Of a DNA stretch of 64,000 bases, positions 59,243 to 64,000 are shown piece after piece. Below the pieces are notes generated by a model, which saw nothing but the letters and a program-made list of their open reading frames with translations, was not told where the DNA came from and ran no database searches. The first letter of the stretch is position 1; each line of letters opens with the position of its first letter. Source of the stretch: Cloeon dipterum (Eukaryota; Arthropoda; Insecta; Ephemeroptera; Baetidae); NCBI RefSeq assembly GCF_949628265.1, contig NC_088789.1:25413883-25477882 (forward strand), given 5' to 3'. Made by a program: the position numbers and the translations under genes.

Positions 59243-60615
59243 GTGCGGAAACCGCCCTCAAACCTAATTGATTCGGCAAATCCTTGCATACCTTCCCCTA
59301 TTATTGTAATAGGGGAATAAACAAGATTTCTTGCTTGTTTGTGTTACATAAATATGTATATGTCATGTTTGAATTTATTCAAAATATTTTTCCTTAGTTG
59401 ATTACAGAATATAAAACACTTTACTTCTTTTCTTGCTTTTATTAAATTTTTACAATTTGTTGTCCTCCTGCTACCGCTACCTACTGCTTGAACACCCTGA
59501 TAACCATTTTTATGGTTTAGGAACTGCAAGAATAAGTGAGCAGACAATAAGAATTTTATAGGAAAAGCCTAATAATAACACAAATAATATTGTTGTTTAT
59601 ATTCCTTCACCTGTTTATTATTATAAATATGTTTTCTTATTTTCTCTCCTATTATTTCTGGTGATCGGTGGCTTGTGCCTTCTACGCAGTACAGATTTAC
59701 AACTGGAAAGCGGGTGACACGATCCAGTTATTAGGGAAGCACCGAGGATTCAGTCCAAACCGTCCACTGTTAAAAGGCTACATGACTGACAACGTTCCTC
59801 TCAATGAAACGGGCAGTGGTGTCCTGATTGACCTGGGCGAGGACGACGACAATAATTATGAAATCGTAACTATTACCTCCTCTGACGATGACGACGAAGA
59901 CGTAGTCGGAGACGTCTGCGGCATTTATAAATACCCACCTGGCCGGTTCAACCACCCTTTTTCAGGTTTGTCTCCTTTTTATGAATGAGCGTAAGGCAGA
60001 ATTAATAATTTGCTTCAACGATTATTTTCTTTAGCATTTGTTGTAATGCCCTATATGTACCGTCGCAGTCCATCCCTTCTTCCATCCAATTCTTTGTGCA
60101 ACTCTTGAAATGCGTATTGCTAAATTATGACAGTTAGTAAATTCAGGCTGATTTATGCAAAATATGATTAATGTCAGTAACAGGTCTCTGATACTGAAAA
60201 ATCTTATTTTTTACTTAGGTCCTGGTGAGTTGGCGCCTGGAAAAGTTGACAATGTAGAGCTGGACATTAATGCTAGTCATGGCGCTGTGTCCCACCGGCA
60301 GCCCATCCACCCCAGCTACCAGACCGTGCAAGCGAGGATGATGGCTTCGTCCTCTCAGGAAACAGGTATAATATACCTATCAAAATTATTGTAATTTTTC
60401 CTCTGAGGTCTTAATTAATGATCGCAGAAGCGGAGGAGTCGTGCAGGAGCAGAGCCAAACCCCAATGCAAAGTGTGCCTGGATGGAGATGTCCGTGTGGT
60501 TTTCCTGCCATGCGGACATCTGGTCACTTGCGTGCAGTGCGCTCCGAATTTCAGCCTCTGTCCGATCTGCCGGACCGAAATCAAAGCCACTGTTAGAGCT
60601 TACTTTGCGGAATAA
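59087..60615 (+). CDS. IAP-like RING protein with degenerate BIR domains (possible pseudogene)
   Basis: Exon 1, about 59087-59242, reads MAKSWSWADFRSGTLRKFVR..., then FYLRPRRSKSVCAYC, which is the first half of a BIR1. Exon 2 (59690-59965) opens QIYNWKAGD..., the second BIR half, with KH for the zinc-ligand His but SPNRPLL where DIAP1-type proteins have SPNCPLL; the last Cys ligand is lost. NVPLN and an acidic stretch follow. Exon 3 (60219-60365) has QPIHPSYQTVQARM, which looks like the start of BIR2, but the BIR2 core is absent. Exon 4 (60428-60615) is an intact C-terminal IAP RING (CKVC, CGHLVTC, CPIC) ending RAYFAE, the usual tail position for RING dimerisation. Exons 2-4 splice in phase. 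Exon 1 to 2 does not: the only GT after the G run is out of phase by one. RING E3 activity may survive; caspase binding through the BIRs is unlikely. Confidence 0.68.
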
Positions 60616-60616
60616 A
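60611..60616 (+). terminator. Poly(A) signal overlapping the IAP-like stop codon
   Basis: AATAAA overlaps the TAA stop (60613-60615), implying an almost absent 3' UTR if used. Confidence 0.45.
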
Positions 60617-62114
60617 ATTAAAGATAAGATCGTAAATATTATGCCCTCTTGGAATTAAGGCCATTCATTAATTTCGATATCCACGAACTTTGGAAAATAG
60701 CATTTAAAATTATGATAATATTAAAAATATCACTTTTTCATTTGCAAAATATACATTTACCATTTTAATTTAATGTGGCATAGACTGCATGAACAGAGCT
60801 TGAAATAATTATTTCTGAACAGGCACTGGAACCTATTTTTTCAATTCTAACCATGGCACTGCTATTAAGATAATAATATTTTCATTCACAGACTAGCCAA
60901 TAAGAAAACAACTGTTTATGAAAAACAAACGGGGTCTTCTTAAAGTAAACAGAGTTAAGCATTTTTAAAAACACATATAAGTTCATAACAATTTGTAATC
61001 TTGAAGAAACTACGATTTTATTCAAGCTAATCCACCCTTTTCTAATTTTACAACTGAAGAAAACCGGGTGTCCCCTGAATTACTCTCTTCTATCCCTTTG
61101 GCGGCTGCTGAGTCGCCGCTCCGACGACGTAGATATTCGCAGATAAAGCCAGTCAAATGAATTTTGGTATCACTTGATATTTATGAATCAATTGACATTT
61201 ATATCTGGGCAAAATATTAATAAATAAATCTTGACACAACAAAACTCATAAATTTAGTTTTTATCTCAGTCCCAAAATTTACTTGGGCACAGCTAAATTT
61301 TTTACATTAATCTTCAATATATTATTTCACTGTACGGAATTTTAAAAGCTCCTAAATAAGAGTTAGACTTTTCAGTCGTAAAATGAAATTGCTGTCGAGG
61401 GGCCTCGGGTGAATTATTCTCAACAATTTCTTGTAACCGTATGAAAGCAGTTTACAAATTTAATGCGATAACACGTATCTCCAATAATCAACCGTGGTAA
61501 AGGGCTTCTCACTCAAAAAGCAATGTAACGGTTCTCTTATTTTAGAGGCTTTATATTGGATAGTAAAATCCCCGGTGTGATTTTCTGATATGCATTTGAC
61601 CCAAAAACAAAATTTAACCATCTTCTATCAAATTTCTCTCCGACTTTTCGGTAGATACAGAGTATCTTGGATGAGGGCCAAGGTCTGGGAGTGAAAATAA
61701 TGAGACACAATCTCGTTATAATTAAAACTATATAGTTTATTACAAAAATCCGGCGTGTGTAAATGCAAATTAAAGATAATTTAATACCAAATCTGTGTTT
61801 CCTTAACGAAGCGGAAGAATGAAAGATATAATGTGGCCTTGCTTCGTGCATACATAATGATCCTCTCTCCTTCTGTATAACTAAGATGCATTCCGGTTAA
61901 CAACTAGACAACAACTTCGGTCTCCATAATATTCAGTTCACAAAAGTCTAGGAATGCATCTCGTCAAAACACAGTATTTTGTCATTTTGTACTTTGCGTG
62001 TAGAGAAATGTATGCTGTGCTGCAATATGAAAATTATACACTAATTTCTCAGCGTTATTACCGTGCAATAAGCGAAATTAGCTCTAAGAGTGCGAGTTGA
62101 GGGGTGTGTTGACT
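60617..62114. other. AT-rich intergenic DNA between IAP-like and CSP genes
   Basis: Nothing coding is supportable. A small GC-richer patch at about 61075-61150 has no recognised feature. Confidence 0.5.
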
Positions 62115-62120
62115 TTTATT
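62115..62120 (-). terminator. Poly(A) signal of the CSP gene
   Basis: The complement of AATAAA lies 26 nt past the CSP stop codon. Confidence 0.75.
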
Positions 62121-62145
62121 ACTTGAGCAGGATGAGGAAGCAGAA

Positions 62146-63502
62146 CTAATTGCGATTCAGAGTGGCCTCGAAGCGCTTTTGGTACGCGCCGCTCGGGTCG
62201 TACTTGTTCACCAGCCTGGTCCAGTCACTGGGGCGGTTCTTGATCAGGAAGTTGATCACCTTATCGGCGGCGCCCTTCTGGTTCGGGTTGCACTTGGTGC
62301 AGTCAGTCTCCAACGCGTCAGGCAGGGTTCCTGCAACAGGTTAAAATTTAAAAATATATTATATATTGTAAAAAAAAATACTTTTGTATAGTTAATTAAA
62401 TTAGAGGACTGTGAAACTGACATTTTTAATTTATGAATTCTAGCTTTTGACCATTTGATTCGACTTAAAAATCCTCTACCTTTCTCATATTCTCTCAATC
62501 TCTATTTTAAAATTGGTTATTTTCATTGGTTTTATAATTCATATTAAAAAAGAAATTGTTTATTTGTGTTTTGCTTAATTATGGTCGAAATGAACTAAAA
62601 ATGCGCGGATGTTGCAGCACTTCGCTCATTCTTTCCGCAAGGTCATTGTCCACAGCTATAAATGACAATTGGAAGGAAGTCGAGTGCAATGACAGGAACA
62701 AAGAATCAAGTACTGCAGCTTGATGGAGGTTTATTTTCAGTGACGATATTTAAAAAAAAAAGCTCAAGCTATAACAACAACCATGCTTTTGTTCTGTTTG
62801 CTTCACAATTCTAAAACACGCGATATTTTAAAAAGCAATTTGAACATCCTGAGGGTTATTTACTGTATTTAATCTATGTTTTTATAACAACAAATGCAGT
62901 CAGCGTGTCGAGCCGTGCTCAGTAGTAAAAATTATCCGCATCCTAATTTCCATATAGGCCTGCCTCATTATCTCACACGTGTGCAGCGCATCATTACACA
63001 GCTGGTCTTGCCTAGGATTTTATTTTTCAAAACAACGGCAATTTCTGTGTATTCAAATTCAAATGAGAATTTTAAAATTGAATAAATTTCATGCAAACCT
63101 CCCGGAAGATATAAAATAAATTTTATTAATATTCGTACGAGAAAAATAATAAAAAACCTCCCTATTTTTTTAATGGTTTGAATTTCTAACTTTCTATTTA
63201 ACTCCACACTGTTATTCGCTGATTTTGAATTCATCATTAATTAAAAAAGGCCAGAGAAATTTACCAAGCTTGTATTTGTCTCGTGACGTTAAATGATTTG
63301 TGGCGATGCAGCCTTCAATTAAAAATTTAACGACCTCACATTCATATTTCAGGTCAGACCGCTTGGCAACCCTAATATCAGAAGCCGCGGTCTGCTGTCT
63401 CACAACACATAATATATACGCAATGGAAACGATCAACAGACCAATAGGTCTGTGTGTGTGTGCACGTTGAATGTGCATTTTCACTTTCACCACGTCGCAC
63501 AC
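62146..63502 (-). CDS. Chemosensory protein (CSP/OS-D family), divergent N-half
   Basis: Exon 1 is 63502-63265 and exon 2 is 62330-62146 (TAG), joined in phase 1 through GTAAAT and TTGCAG to give 140 aa. ATG at 63478 is an alternative start that fits the signal peptide better (RPIGLLIVSIAYILCVV). Exon 2 is textbook CSP: TLPDALETDCTKC (Cys3-x2-Cys4), NQKGAADKVINFLIKNRPSDW, YDPSGAY. Exon 1 is unusual. The YT.KYDN.DLDEIL motif is replaced, Cys1-x6-Cys2 becomes C-x9-C (CEVVKFLIEGC), and Cys2 to Cys3 spans 24 instead of 18 residues. The intron sits at the conserved CSP position and phase. CSPs are small secreted helical carriers of hydrophobic ligands in chemosensory and other tissues. The changed cysteine frame suggests a diverged fold or disulfide pattern. 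Confidence 0.82.
62331..63264 (-). other. CSP intron
   Basis: A 934-bp AT-rich intron with no coding content. It is longer than many CSP introns but lies at the family's conserved site. Confidence 0.75.
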
Positions 63503-63539
63503 AAGAAAGGTGGTCGCCGCACCAATTCGATTTTACATT

Positions 63540-63777
63540 TCCTTGTTGAGAAAAGCACAGCAGCCGTCGCGTAATCGCAGCACTCGGTGCACGTGGGGGA
63601 AAACACGTCACGTTCATTGTCGTTGCCCAAGGGTAAATTTGTATTTTCAGAAGTTCTTGCTATTTGGCATTTGATGGGGACAGCTAGCAGCAGCAGTACA
63701 AAGACCGTGACACGGGAAAACCGAAACGACGTAATTGCGTCACCGCCTTTTAAGGAAAATCTCGGACCCATCGCCAT
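63540..63777 (-). CDS. Candidate first exon of a secreted protein
   Basis: ATG at 63777 (a second at 63771) opens MAMGPRFSLK, then a hydrophobic core VTVFVLLLLAVPIKCQ typical of a signal peptide, then a Cys-containing stretch (SPTCTECCDY, STRKC). Possible donors are AAT|GTAAAA (phase 1, about 63538) and TTG|GTGCGG (phase 0, about 63526). The second could join a phase-0 acceptor inside the CSP exon 1, making this an alternative 5' exon of the CSP gene. Alternatively it starts an independent gene. No family is recognised. Confidence 0.35.
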
Positions 63778-63849
63778 AATATAGCGATAAAAAAAACTCA
63801 GCTGTGAAGAATATTCAAGTTCTGGGCATGACTGGACAGATTCTACCAC

Positions 63850-64000
63850 TTGTCTTTCGAGTTTTTATCGTTCCATAAATTTAAAAAATAATTAAACACT
63901 TAAGAAAATATTAAAAAAGGTTAGATTGTTATTTAGATTGAAGAAATCTATTTAAATTAAGATACTAATCAAGCGACCAGCATGGAAATCATTATTTTTT
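63850..64000. other. AT-rich window end
   Basis: AT-rich sequence without a recognisable feature. It may include the upstream region of the 63.5-63.8 kb minus-strand exon. Confidence 0.4.

Noticed and set aside
59668..59689. Non-ATG start for IAP exon 2 (GTG at 59668)
   Set aside because: The pyrimidine tract and CTACGCAG at 59684-59689 are a better splice acceptor; GTG initiation is unlikely in a nuclear insect gene.
1..64000. tRNA, rRNA or snRNA genes
   Set aside because: I looked for a TTCGA-type B box paired with an A box and for conserved rRNA words and found no convincing candidate; a covariance search would be needed to exclude them.

Overview
This window is arthropod nuclear DNA, almost certainly from an insect. 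Genes are split by GT-AG introns ranging from about 50 bp to 13 kb, non-coding DNA is AT-rich, CpG-rich patches mark promoters, and several families of short inverted-repeat transposons are present. The conserved genes are a Homer scaffold, SINHCAF/FAM60A, GON4L/mute, an IAP relative and insect-type chemosensory proteins (CSPs). The order cannot be fixed from this sequence. No prokaryotic, organellar or intact viral gene was seen.

Layout. Positions 1-7.9 kb are upstream non-coding DNA. Homer (+) runs from 7955 to 37641 in eight coding exons: a first exon giving an unusual N-terminal extension, two EVH1 exons, a low-complexity linker and a coiled-coil C-terminus. Introns 1 and 2 are 13.5 and 9.3 kb. 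Intron 3 holds a complete antisense gene of three coding exons (34160-32667) for a multi-C2H2 zinc finger protein of 429 aa. The Homer 3' flank (37.6-41.7 kb) ends in a three-unit tandem repeat.

From 44.5 to 54.2 kb a divergent pair shares a CpG-rich promoter of about 410 bp. SINHCAF (-, 49269-44494) is a SIN3-HDAC complex subunit. A GON4L/mute-type gene (+, 49680-54148) carries PAH-like helices and a C-terminal SANT domain. Both families act in SIN3/HDAC-linked repression, so the head-to-head arrangement is functionally suggestive.

From 55 to 64 kb lie two CSP loci (-). One is complete with unusual cysteine spacing. The other has a good first exon but no standard second exon. Between them are an apparent solo LTR with a 4-bp target duplication, and an IAP-like gene (+) whose RING is intact but whose BIR domains are split, mutated and truncated.

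Repeats include a TTAA-flanked piggyBac-type MITE family with three copies, one carrying a nested foldback element; a 134-bp palindromic-end MITE in two opposite copies; a dispersed family bounded by AGGGTTGC-like ends; other foldbacks; microsatellites; and homopolymer G/C runs. All splice models were assembled by eye from phase, splice consensus and family similarity. No transcript evidence was available.
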